A stretch of 64,000 nt of DNA from Agelaius tricolor (lineage: Eukaryota > Chordata > Aves > Passeriformes > Icteridae): the NCBI GenBank assembly GCA_023055355.1, contig JALJCS010000001.1, positions 78,532,881 through 78,596,880 on the forward strand, given 5' to 3'. Below, in pieces: positions 36,506 through 49,000 of the stretch (position 1 is the first letter of the stretch; the number at the start of each line of letters is the position of its first letter). A program made the translations under genes and the position numbers. The notes beneath the pieces were generated by a model. The model was not told the origin of the DNA. It made no database searches and saw nothing but the letters and a program-made list of their open reading frames with translations.

Positions 36506-38256
36506 CTTTATATGAAGTTCAGAGTACACACTGTATATGCAGTACAGAATCTGGAAAATATGAAAGCCAAAACTTAAGGCATCAGTGGAAGTGAATGCTA
36601 ATGCCCACACCAGGAGGATTTCTCTCAGCAACACACAGCATCTCTGCATGGCACCACAAGTTGAAAGGGCCAGGGTGCTACTAAATCACTCAGCTTCCAC
36701 CAGCATTTCTGTCTCAGAGATTGCCACAGCACACATGAACAACATCTCACATTCCAGTTGGCTTGCAGAGCACACATGGAAACAAAATGCACCGCAGGTA
36801 ACAACCTCTGTTACCTCCTTCTATGGGATGCCGCTCAGACTGGCCATGTAAATAGATGTCACTTTTAGACCAGGTTATAAATTATTCTTTTTCTTTGCTT
36901 GGATGGCTGGGAAGGGGAAAAATAGTGGATCATTGTAAAGATCCTGATGACTTAGTCTGAGAGCAGCAATCTATGTGTCCTTGGCTACAATGAGAGGAAA
37001 TATATTTCAGCTCATTTACACCAAATGTGATTCTTTAAATAAAAAATAAGCAAACACCATAAACACACAAGAAACCAACAAAGCAAGCCTTTCTATAGAC
37101 TATGACAAAGCTAATATATTTTAAGCATAATATTGCAATCTTAAATGTTGCAAATATAATAAATATGATAGTAAAAAATTACTTTGGAAAGGAACTGGAT
37201 ATATTAAGCAGTCAGCCTTAAAAGAGACTTCTAATAGATAAGCTTATCAGCTTGTGTTGTTATCTAAGCCTTCCTCTTCTTTCTACTGGGAATACCTGCA
37301 AAGACTGAGATAATGTACATGGAATCTAGCTAATTTTTATCTGCTGAAAACACACTACTTCTTAGGGGTCAGTACTTCATATAACAGGTTATGCATATAT
37401 AGAATATATGTGCTTGTAAACATATATATATATATATTTTTTAAAATATATTTTTCATACCTCTTTGTGTGTTTTTAGACACAGAAAATAAACCTATAGT
37501 AGCTAATTAAGTATAATTTCATATTATTTGATTGGTGTATTTATATTCCTAACTTTTTGTTCACCTTGTTTTTTATAGCTGGTGGCTCCACATCTGTTTA
37601 CCAGTATGATGTCTTATGGTAGAAGACATTTTTCCAAATAAGTTTTCTGCACAAAACTACTCTCTCAATTGTTTATGATTTAAATGTGAACTATCTTGAA
37701 ATACAGTGCCATGATTTGCAGTATACAATTACCTTTAGAAGAATTAAAGATTAACATTATTACAGTCAATGCTATGTTGCATTTACTTCATTCCTTTTAG
37801 GACAGCTCCTTACATATTTGATGTGAGTTCCAAGGAATTGAATATTCCTCCCTTTTTTCTTTTTTTAAATTTTTCATTATTTAAAAGCTTAATTACCTGG
37901 GTACTCATTTTGATAATCCTGTAGAGGAAGTTTATTTGCAGAGGCTGAAAACATCACATTATCTGAAAATCAGGCCCATTCTAAGATCAGTCCTTTTCTT
38001 ACATGGTGATAGTCTGAAAACACACATTGTCATAAAGTCTTTGAAAATTTAGTGTGACATTTAACGTGCTTATTTAAACTTAGTATCCATATTGGTATTT
38101 GACTGCAAAACTGAAAGATTTTTACAACACAGTGAAAGGGATACTCACATCTGTCCATTTAATGCAGCTGTAGGCTACTACCTCACAGAGGTAGAATAGC
38201 AGAATCAGAATAGCAGGTTTTATGCCTCAAGCACTTAGAACACAATAAAGGATTTT
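36506..38256. other. Unannotated spacer
   Basis: Bases 36585-36851 are less AT-rich and hold an 88-codon plus-strand frame with no recognisable domain. A TA-dinucleotide tract is at about 37420-37450. Otherwise plain AT-rich DNA. Confidence 0.5.
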
Positions 38257-38262
38257 TCCACA
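38257..38262. repeat. Left target-site duplication (TCCACA)
   Basis: Six bases immediately before the LTR start, identical to those immediately after its end at 38925-38930. Confidence 0.9.
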
Positions 38263-38630
38263 TGTTGTACTGTGTCTGTATAAGTTGGATTGTTCTGTTC
38301 CCCCCTATCATGTGGTGGTTCTGCCCTGGTTCTCCCTTCCCTCCTTTGTGCTGCCAGTTATCCCAACTCCTCCCCAGTTGCCTTGGAGATCAATGTCCCC
38401 TTTCTCAAATCCCTCCCCGGTGCCCTGTCCGTCACTCAGCGGTCCCACCCTTCTCTCTAGAACTCTCTAGAAACTTCCAACTAGAGCGTTGAGTGATTGG
38501 CTCAGGGGCCAGGGCCCCACCCTCAAGTTATCCCCATCAGGGTTTTCCCTAAGTCAATCTTTTGTATCTCACTCCCCTCTGAAAGCCCATTCGTCCAAGG
38601 ACTGACTCCTCCCCTGTGTCCCTCCCTCCT

Positions 38631-38636
38631 TATAAG
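38631..38636 (+). promoter_or_regulatory. TATA box of the solo LTR
   Basis: TATAAG in a C/T-rich context, 58 bp upstream of the LTR polyadenylation signal. Transcription would be expected to start roughly 25-30 bp downstream. Confidence 0.7.
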
Positions 38637-38688
38637 GTGTTGCAACACTTCCCTCATTTTCTTTGGTTATCGGTTTCCCCTGGGGCCC

Positions 38689-38694
38689 AATAAA
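38689..38694 (+). terminator. Polyadenylation signal of the solo LTR
   Basis: AATAAA in GGGCCCAATAAACCTGG, placed as expected at the R region of the LTR. CA dinucleotides suitable as cleavage sites follow within 20 bp. Confidence 0.75.
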
Positions 38695-38924
38695 CCTGGA
38701 TTCACCACAGCTGGAGAGCGCTCTCTTCTTATTTCTGCTGACTGTAGCCATAAGCCAAGCCACGTCCTACCACAAGGTCGCTCTGCTGTCATAGCACAGA
38801 GCGTTTGCCTCAGGTGCTGTCCTGAACCACGGAGATGGGGATAGTGCCCCCGTACTGCTAGCGGTGCTGGAGAGCTGGCCGGGACATCTGAGAAGGACAA
38901 TCTTTCTCCAGCTGGACCTCTTCA

Positions 38925-38930
38925 TCCACA
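38925..38930. repeat. Right target-site duplication (TCCACA)
   Basis: Exact copy of the six bases at 38257-38262, directly after the LTR end. Confidence 0.9.
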
Positions 38931-41900
38931 CTTACATGTTCACAGAACTTTTGACAACGTTTTCAGATTAAAATTTTGTCTGGAATCAATGAACTATGAG
39001 TTATGAAAAACAAAATGTTTTTTTTACCTAGCAGGAGACAATAAATATTTACATCAGTTTCACTTTCAGTAATTTATGTTGTAGGGATTGCAGTAATATG
39101 TAGATTGTTTCACAATATCTTTTATCTTCACCTCAGACTAGCCATATATTTTAGTTTCCTTTTTATTGGTTACATAATTGCATAAAATATTTCTATTTTC
39201 AGTTCACATCTGTACTTGATTAAGTTCTGGGTGGCATTTTAGAAACTCTTAGAAAACATATTAAATATACTGAAATGATCTTGACTACAGAAATTTACCT
39301 GAAAGGAGCTTAGTTCACAGGAAAAACATGAAAAGATGGTCTTCAGTCATTGATTGGTGCATAAAGAAAGACAAAGCTAATTAAATACCCAAGTTGTAAA
39401 ATGAAGTTTAACATTTATTTAGTAAAGCATGTAAATCAGATTACTATGAAATGTGATGAGTAAAAGTCTCTTCAAAATGACTTACATTCATAATTTGATT
39501 AGCAAGTTCTAAACATACATAAATATACCAGAGTATATTTTTGTGTTCAATATTAATTCATGGAAAATTAAAGTCATCAGCATTTAAAACATGATCTCTG
39601 AAGGGAAATTAAAAAAAAAAATGAAAGCAAAACCAACTATTATTACATTTAGTTACATATAATGAAGTTGATATTTTCTTTATTTGCACATCATAACACA
39701 TATTCTTTCACTGTTCTCAGGCTCTCTAAACTGCATTAAGTTTATTTAGTGCATCATTCAGTCTGACTGATGTTTTGTTTTTTCAGACCACAGCTGTACA
39801 TGACCAACAACAGCATAACTATCTGTACACCTGGAGAGCTCAAACATATTCAGTCCAATGGACAATTCATGTGAATGTCAAATAAAGGGTATTCAAAGTA
39901 ATATAGAATATTAATCTGCTAATTGTATTTGCATATCTGTAGGCTTTAAGGGTGAATTATTCTCATTTTAGCAATTAATGAATTTAAAAGTGTCTGTATT
40001 TCTGAAAAATTAACAACATTTAAACAGCATGGGCTAGTCTGTTAAAAGTTGTATGCTCTCTACACAGCCCTTGTAAATATAGCCAGCTCTTTTTTATACA
40101 ACTCCAGCTGATATAAGTAAGACAACCCTGATTTAAAAGCAAGGAGAATTTATCTTATGATTATAAGGTATTCCAGCCTTGTGCATGAGCTGTTGCACTG
40201 AAGAAAATTACCTCATTAGGTAAATAATTACAATTCTGCCTTTGAGGTTAATTTCTCAGGAAACAAAAAAAGTCTTAATAGCTCTTGAGGATGCTGGTCA
40301 TAGTTTTTGTACATTTATTAAAGGAACAGTAAGAAATTTAAAAATATAAATTACAGTTTTTAAAACTTATTTTGTGCGGTCCTAGCACTGAGAAGTCAGA
40401 GTGATGAAGCAGGGTCCATTTTCACTTGCTTTGTGCAAATATAAAGTGCATATATATAAATTAAAGTTTGACTTTAATAAGCTTCTAAAATGTATTTGAT
40501 TCTCTAACTTGTAGAATTTTTAAACAATATTTCTCAAACTGACACTTTTTAAATTTTTGCCATATTAGGATCATAAGTTTAAAAAGTTTTTTCTTTCTTG
40601 TAAAGAAATAAACAACCTTAATGGATGATTCACCTACTTTTTGCTTTATAACCCTAGTACTAAAAGTTGTTGCCTTTCTAGGTAATTTGTCTTAAAAAAG
40701 ACTGTCTAGGTGTAAAAGAGATGGATCATCATTGTAAATCTTAATCACAACTCACTCTTTGTATGATGTATAAGGAAAGTTCAGTATCTCACAAAGTGAG
40801 AAGACACCAAAACTGGAAAGTGGGAGCTGCCATTGAAAGAACAAATGTAAATTACACTTCCTAGAGGGAAATTAGATATTTTTTTTCACTTGAAGATCCT
40901 AATCTTTAAGTAGTTTTGGTTTAGAATACTTGAATTGCGTTGGTCAAAACATGGGAGGACTTACAAGGGCTTCCACCATTATGAGTAGCACCTCTCCCTG
41001 TTAGAGCTGCATTCTGTTGTCCTGCATTCTGTTCCCTGCTTCTCTTCACATCAACAACAATTATCCATCCTCTACTTCACCAGTAGAGATATAATTTATT
41101 AAGGGCTATTGCTTTTCCAGTCCTTTTTTGTTTTAATGTAACAGTATAGAGTAATCAAGTCTCGGCCAAACTCAAAAAAACAAAAAGCAATCATTAGAAA
41201 CTGGAATGCACAAGAACAATGGAGAATAAAATACATTGAAAACATATTTATATTGAAAAAAGAGACCCTTACAGTTCCCAAGCCTAAAGTAATACACCGA
41301 TAAAGCCACAGTGGTAGGAAATAAAAACTCTAGTCTCAGCCGAGATGAACTAAAATACTAAAATAAGTATTGGAAACTCTACTTCCCCAAATTTAGGTTA
41401 AATCCCTCACCAATGAGCTATTTCTGTGTTTTAATGAGGTTTAAATGATATCTGTGCTCTGAGAACTGCTGCTCCACAGGTAGTATCTACTTTCTGACAC
41501 TGAGCACATTGGTGCTATTATGATTCTACCTAGAAGCATAAATTTAAGCTACATCTATTCTATCAAATTACAAAGTGTCAGGGACATTCCCAGCACCGTG
41601 ATCCAATCATCTGAAGTGTTCGGTTTTCAGTGGCATCCCTAATAAAGCTGGGGCTTGGGCCAATTCCTGCTTCTAACAACCATTTTTTTGAAATTTTCCT
41701 CTTTCAATGTCTGAGAGACTTTAACAGCAGGATTTAGCCCATTAAGCCTCTAAGTCCAATTATGAGCACCAGTAGTAGACTTTTATATACTGTACACTGC
41801 AATTTAATGGTTAATGCTTCAGCTAAGGTAACCGGGGAGCTTTAGAAAACAAAATTAAAATAATTATGGAATTAAGCAGCTTCAAAAATAGGTTAGAGTT

Positions 41901-44900
41901 TCAGGAATGAGCACATCCAGACTCATGTCATCTAAGTCTCATTTTCTTTAGAGAGACTCCTGAAATTAGGATGAAAGTAATCTCCTCAAGTACCATTTTT
42001 TTTTCCTCCACTACAATAGGAAACTACATTTTTGAGGTTAAACATAGAAGTCTCCCTTTAGTAAATTGAATGAATTAGTGATATTCTATTTCACAACAGT
42101 AAGCTCCCTGTTAACCTTCCTCTTATGTGGCTTGCAAGTCTGAAAAGATTAATCTAATCTTATATACCATTTCCATTCATGGCTTCTCATTGAGCATTAT
42201 GAGTAGATTTTTTTCTTGCATTTGTCTGCAGGCTATTATGTCATCATTCAATCTACAGCTTTAAAGCTATTTTCAGCTATTTTGCTTCTTTTTAGTCATA
42301 TATTTTGTATATTTCTAGCACATTTCTGCTGCCACCTCAGGAAGTCACCTTGTTATTTCACAACTATTTTTATGTTCTATCAAGAAGCTAAATACACTGT
42401 TATAAAGAAAATGAACCCACATATATATAACAAAATTAGTGCATCACACTGACATTCTGTTTAAGACACAAAGCTCATAATCCAGCATTTCCTGCAGGGG
42501 CAAAAATCACTTGCAAGCAAATATTAGCACAACAAGACACAGAGGATCCCTGTTGTACTTGTAGCTGCTGTTTCAGTGTTCTTGAACTCATCTGTCATAA
42601 GAACTACACAGTCTCAGATTTCATTATTATTTTCTCATTTGTTCATTTCCATGTCATTTGGCACAGGATGGAACTTAAAAATACTGAAAACATTTACAGT
42701 TTTGTTCATTTCATGAGGGTTCCTATTTCAACAATTTCATATCTCACTTTATAAACAGCAAAGCTGGCATAAATTTGATCTTAAATTTTGTGCTATGCGT
42801 GGGCTGTTTTACTTTACAAAGAATAAGAGTTTTGAAGAAAAATTTAAGCCCTGTGATCTTTGCTTGGAATATTATTTAATTATTGAAAAATAAAAATATT
42901 TCAGTGAGGGTTTGCAATGTTTTTATACATATATTTTAAATGGCAAAACACTGCTTGGAAAAGTTCTGTCTATAACCTTTTTCTTATTAAGACTTTCTTC
43001 ATGACACTGAAATAGTTTGTGTTTAATTCCTTTTTAAATTTGCTCTGTGCTGCTGAGATGGTTTATGTGTTGATCAGACCTTGTTATTAAAAGGGTGAAG
43101 GCTGAACAAGAAAATCAGGGTTCTACTACACAAACTTAAATTACAGATTTCTTAGCTGTGAAAAATATAAGAAACTCCTAGACAACAATAAAGGACTCCA
43201 GGAATTTTAAGGAAAAAAACCCACAAACTCATATGAATTATAGTTCACTTCTGTACCATAGAACTTCCATTTAAAATTACAGCCCAAATCTCTTCTGTAC
43301 ATCACCTCCACTTACAGAAAGGCATGAGAGGAGCAAGAAAACCAAGCTGTATCTGGGAGGAAATCAGCCATTGCTTGTAAAACATACATCGGGAAAGAAG
43401 CTTCCCCTCTTTCCAAGTTCCAAGTTAAGTCTATCAATGATCATTTTTCCTGAATTAGTGTTTCCTACTTGTTGCTGAGCCAGTAGTGGCTTTCAGCTTA
43501 AAAAAATCCCTTTTCCCTTTTTGTCATATATCTCACTTCAGATGCAAATACATGTATAAAGAATAGACCTAAAATAATGAAAACACAAATAGCATGCTAC
43601 AGCTATCATGAGGCTTCTGGCAGCAGTAAGACATTCTTACAATCAGGAATTTTATATTTGTCTTTTGCAAAAAATGTAATGTTTTAAATATAAATTCTTC
43701 CCAAAGCACATCTAATCATTGTGTATAGAAAAAATCCCAACAAATACTGGTTTTGATGATCTCAACAATTTTTGCACAGATATTCTAAGTTTCCATAGAG
43801 GCTCCTACCAAAAACATAACAAGTAAAGGATTTCTGTTTAATGTGCTTCTAGAATGATGTGTTTGTGTGTACCCATATATAAATATGTATATGTACATGT
43901 ATATCTATATAGAATTGATTATCAGGGTTTTTTATATTGTTTATAACAATCATTTCCTCCTGTTTTCATATCCAGTTGGAGTTCTGTAAAAAGTTTACTC
44001 TCTTCCATGCTATGCTATCAAATGCTAATGTAAGTTATGATATGAAGTTAGTTTTTCTTAAAAAATTGTTTCCATAAGTTTCATTACACTTTAAGAGATG
44101 GACATCAAAACTAATTTTAACTTCTATTAAATAGGAGAAACCTGTAGAGATTAGGCAGACACTCTGAAGCATGAAAACAGACTGACAGTGTTATCTGAAA
44201 AAATCTTGTGTTGTGATTAATGATCCCCTTGCACACAAATGCTTGTTTTGTTCAGATATATCATGTATCTAAAGTTTAATACTGAATTTCAAAAAATAGT
44301 GTTTACTTCCAGGAGACCTTTGGGAACAATAGCAACCTTCAAAGGCATCCCTGAATGATTTTGTTGTCATCTATAATAACTGTTATTACTAGTTTATTTG
44401 TCAAGTTAATGCAAGTTGTTGTAAATATTATTTCAGTCTTACGTGCCTAAATTCATTTCTCACATAAATACTTTTAATAGTAGCATTTTATACTTGGCTT
44501 TTTATCTCATAATGCAATGGTAAGATAGGACTAAGTTATTCAAAACTTCTGAAGTCATCTTCTGTCTTCAACATAAACCTTAAAGAGAAAGACATATACT
44601 GCAGAAAATAAATCTCCCTGCACATTCCTTGTTGTTCTTTGGTAAAGACCAACAGAGTATTTACCACAGAGAAGTGGCAGTAGGCAAGGACAAGGCACCT
44701 TCATAAAGAGAATACACAAACCTTTTATCTACAGACAGAAGGTATGTTACACCTATGTACCATGAAATACTACAGTGAAGTGCCAACACAGAAAATGAGT
44801 TCTTTGAAAGATTTTGCTGTTTGTGATTTCTACATTTCTTATATAGAAATCAGTATTTCCTGAATTATTTCCTTATGGTTCAGTTAGAACTCAGATGGTT

Positions 44901-45482
44901 ACATAACTTTGAGAATAAATGTTAAAGTTCAACTTTCATGCACGTGGAGTTCTTGGCTTTGACAATGACTAAAGCTACCAGTTTCCATCTAGAATTTGTA
45001 TTACTCAATATATTTATTTAAATTTTTAATAGCTGTTACAAGAATAACCCTGATACAAGAATAATCCCTTCTGCATGTGTAGAGCTAATTGAAACTGAAC
45101 TTTGGGCACTAGAAATGAAAGGGGAATGACTTTCCTAGATTATGTGAATAAAATGCTTATATTCTCTTACTGTCTAATATATTTTAAGAAATATAAGTTT
45201 AATTTTCTATATGGCAAAAAAAACCCTATCTGTGAGAACATTTTAACTTAGAGCAGAGAAAAATAAGCCCTTTTATATAGCATACTTGAGGGAAGAGTCT
45301 GCTTACCACCTAGTGAGGCTAAAAGTGTTCTGTGTTCTGGTAATTGTTTTCATCTTGATAGCCAGGATGGCTTTTAACAAAAAGAGCAGTCAGTGAATTA
45401 ATCTATAAAATCTACGTCATCTTTAGTGAGATGATATGAATGACTTTTAGCTGTTGTAGAATTATATTTGAGTATATACACT
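38931..45482. other. AT-rich DNA, no gene seen
   Basis: No gene or named transposon is supported. Patches at 40080-40260 and 41590-41870 are rich in TAATTA/AATTA and CCAATTA-like words and lack simple repeats, so they could be conserved non-coding elements. A TA/TG-rich run lies at about 43865-43912. Confidence 0.5.
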
Positions 45483-46066
45483 AGTCTTGGTTTGAAAAGA
45501 CAGGTGTCTGCTAAGGAAGGCAGTAGCCTCCCCTGAAATGGAAACTGTAAACCCTCTCCCTCAGAATTATTATAAATTTGAAATTAAGGGAGGCTCTCAG
45601 GCAAAGATACAGGAATAACAGTTCTTTACTAGGGAAGAAAATAAAAAATAAAATAAACAATGCAGTTCAAAACCACACTGACAAAGTCAGAATACAACCT
45701 GACACCCTATTGGTCAGGGTGTTGGTAGCAGTCCAATCCTGTAGAAGGGTGGAGCTTTCCTCTGAAGATCCAGTGGAAAAGGCAGATGCTCCTCTAGGAA
45801 TCCAGTGGAAAGGCTGTTCTGGTGTCCAAAAATCTCCAGTTAAGAATGCTTGGGCCTCCCCCTGTGGGTGGAGCATCTCACAAAAGGATGCTGTAATTTG
45901 ATCCGTCATGCAGTGACATTCAATATCCCATTAACAGCAGATGTCTCCCCAGAGGGAGGATTGGTTTGTGGAGGAGATAAAGAAAACTGCCCAATTAACA
46001 GAAGATAACTGCCACACCTCTAACAGATGGCAAATAAATACACACATTGCCTTGTAATCTAAGACA
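45483..46066 (-). mobile_element. Solo LTR, probably ERVL-like endogenous retrovirus
   Basis: A 584-bp segment with inverted ends. The minus strand begins TGTCTTAGATTACAAGG, and the plus strand begins AGTCTTGGTTTG, where the expected TG start reads AG. The flanking bases ACACT (45478-45482) and ACAGT (46067-46071) match at four of five positions, consistent with a 5-bp ERVL-type target duplication. On the minus strand a CCAAT box (complement of 45709-45713) precedes a variant polyadenylation signal AGTAAA (complement of 45625-45630), which supports this orientation. An AATAAA on the plus strand near 46034 leaves some doubt. No internal retroviral sequence remains. Confidence 0.78.
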
Positions 46067-49000
46067 ACAGTCTGAATGCTACTGTTTGCAAAAGGCTCAA
46101 AGAGGTGAGAAAACCATTTTGAAATATCTGTTCACATGGCAAAATTTATGTCTTTTTAAATGTCTATACTATAAACTAAACTATATATTAGTTTACTATA
46201 CTTTATCAATACTGAAATATGCCCCAAACAGATAAAAAAAAATGCTCAGAATGGCCCAGAGCATTCCCTTGAGCATTCGTCTGAGGTACAGAAAAATCAG
46301 AATCAAGGTTCAGGCTTGCTCAGTGTTTTGCCTCTGGCCTTGAAAATCTCTGAGTGCTCTTCACTCTCCAAGTTACCATATTTCTGTTTCATTTCTGCTA
46401 CTTCCTAACAGTGACATTGGCTATTCTGGAACTTCATTATTCATTATCCTGGGTTTAAAACTACAATGTGTGAAGGCCTTGTTTTAACCTTTTAACCTTT
46501 TACCTGAATTAGACATATAAAATATTTAAGGAAAATAATGTTTTTGAGTTAAGCACTAAACGAATAATCAAGTTAGGATGGATTTGTCTGTTTCTCTAGT
46601 CAGAACTTGCAAACTGAAAAAACCCCAAATCTCTGAAACTATTGATAACACAAGACTGATTTTAGCATTCTTCAAGGACTGAATGTCCTTTTTCTTCTAA
46701 CAGGTTCTCAGCTAGTTCTAATAAAAAATATTAGAGGGAGAGAGACTGAATCAGAAGATGGTAGTGCTTGTCAATATAGAAGGGAAGGGAAGGGACCAAA
46801 AAACACACCTCCTGCCCAAAAATCCCATCAACCAAATACCAAAGCATTACGTTCCCATTTGTAAGAATTAATTATTTTTTTCATATTTTTATTATATCCT
46901 TACCTACAAAACAATTTACATCTCACTTATTTGTCACTGAAGTAGTTTTCATCTCTTCCAATCTGCAAAGGTGTTTTCCAAGACACCTCAAGTTTTAATC
47001 TTAATATGCCCTTTATTACTTTCGTTTTAACAATCTTTATAATTTTTGTGATTTATGTATATGTGTATGTATATAATTTCATACCAATTAAATTTATTAT
47101 CAATTGATCCACCAACTCTTACTTCCTTTCATGCTATTTTTAATTATCTAATTTCTTTAAAAATATATTTCATTAGCAATCACAAGTGTCCTTCAAGAAA
47201 ACATTACAGTCTAGGATATTTTTAAGGGCATATGTCATCAGAAGGTTCTGTGATTTTTTTCTTTCATTTCCCACACTGAAATGTGTGGTTTAAAGCTTCT
47301 TTAAATTCAGCCGTCTCATTTTATTTCTGCCCATATTTCTCATGGACAAATGCTGTAAGAGCAGGACTCCCCTGTTTGTCCAGTGTTCACTGACTTCTTG
47401 TGAACTTTGTCCCTATTTTGCCACTGGTATCACCTCTGTTCAGTATTCAAGATTGGGTAGCTTTGATAATGTCGTAAAAGTGTGAGTATGTTTTATTTCT
47501 TTATAACATCAACAGAGCTGTTCAAGGATAGTAAATGGCCATTTATAAACAAAGTGTTAATTCATTATCAAAACTAAGAAAAATCTCATTAAACAGTAAT
47601 TAAGTCCAAGGTAATATGTCTTTGTTACTCTTCACCAAGGACTCCTTTTCTCCCAACAGTTACAATGAAAACCCAGCCAAAAATCTTTGAGCTTTAATTA
47701 ATAATTGGGTTGTGAATCTGAAAGACAGTGGAACTCTAAAAGCCAGTCTCCTATCCTGTAAATCAACAGCCTGACTTTTAAAATATTTTTTGGATTTTAA
47801 TGTGTTCCAGGAAGAAATCCATTAGCACACTTGAAAAAAGAACTATTATTAAGCCATTAGCAATGCAGCTCTGACTGAACATCTCACTGGTCTATGATTT
47901 AGTGTCTTCTATACCTATGAAGCTACCTTCAAACCCTATATTGGAAAAATAGAAAAAAGAAAATTCATTATAGAAAGGCAAAACTGATATATTTTAAAAG
48001 GCCAGGAAAAAATAGCATGTAAGAAACACTCTAATAAGAGAAAAAATAATATTTATTATTACTGAAAACTTCTTAGCCTTGATAAGTACAGAGGGGGAAA
48101 AATTTATTCATGCAACATTGTAGTTCTTAAGGTTAATGAAAAGAGACATGAAGCTTAGTATTAGCACTATCATTCCAGAAAATATGATACACTGCATATT
48201 TAAACAAGAATTCAGCCTATAAATCCAAAGTCATAAATACTGACTTATTTGATATTAATAAGCCATCAACTACCTGTATCTGAATTTGGATAGACACATA
48301 AAAAATTTGGACACTTTGATGAGACCTAAGCCAACTTAATTGGATTAATCAATTAAATTAGTAAAATCAATTAATTAAACCAATCAAAATTACAAAAAGT
48401 TTGGAAATCATGCCCTTGAAAAAAACATTTCAAAGTATTGAACTTCAGCCTAATATTTTAGTCTAAACAAGTATAGAATGACATCATAGAATAAATCCTT
48501 AAATTCAGAAAAGGCAGTAAAAAAATCCAGTGTTAACATTAATTATTGCCATGACAGAACAAAAGAATTGATTTGGGGTGAGAAAATTTCAATATGAAAA
48601 CCACTCTAATAGTAAGAATACTGATTTACTGGAAAATACTCCTTTTACCATTTATTATTAATCTTCTTAGAGTAGATGAAGATCTGTCATAAAGCCTATC
48701 AGGCTTTGGTTCCAGGTCATGAGCATGATATCTCCTGAAATTTTTCTAGAATCAATAATTTTACACCTAGAGGCATTTTTTATGCTGTATTTACAGAATT
48801 TTCACCAGCTTCTGACCAAGATTTCTCCAAAATTTAATGTAATTACAGAAGCCAAAGTCTTCACGTGGCATAGTTTGAAGAGGAAAACTATTCTTCACAT
48901 ACATGTACTCAGTATCTTGGAGAACTTTACACTCCCTTAGGTATCCAAATCCTGGTTGCAAGTTAGGTTTCCAAGTTAGGCAGATCAGACTATCTGGTGC

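Larger units (their letters stand above)
38263..38924 (+). mobile_element. Solo LTR, class II (ERVK-like) endogenous retrovirus
   Basis: A 662-bp long terminal repeat starting TGTTGTACTG and ending GGACCTCTTCA, flanked by a perfect 6-bp direct repeat. Six-base duplications are typical of ERVK/beta-retrovirus integrases. It contains a TATA box (38631-38636) and an AATAAA signal (38689-38694), giving a U3 of roughly 400 bp and a U5 of roughly 210 bp in the plus orientation. It is far richer in GC and in CCTCCC-type words than the surrounding desert. No gag, pol or env and no second LTR are present, so this is the remnant left by recombination between two LTRs. Frames of 76 to 115 codons on both strands within it are composition artefacts. 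Confidence 0.93.

Noticed and set aside
36585..36851. 88-codon plus-strand frame in a less AT-rich patch
   Set aside because: No recognisable motif; the GTAACA after CCGCAG near 36799 is a weak donor and no convincing acceptor pairs with it.
38262..38900. Several frames of 61-115 codons on both strands, some proline-rich
   Set aside because: All sit inside the GC-rich solo LTR, which carries no coding sequence; the frames follow from low stop-codon density.
45578..45909. 107-codon plus-strand and 80-codon minus-strand frames
   Set aside because: Both are inside the ERVL-like solo LTR and match no retroviral protein.
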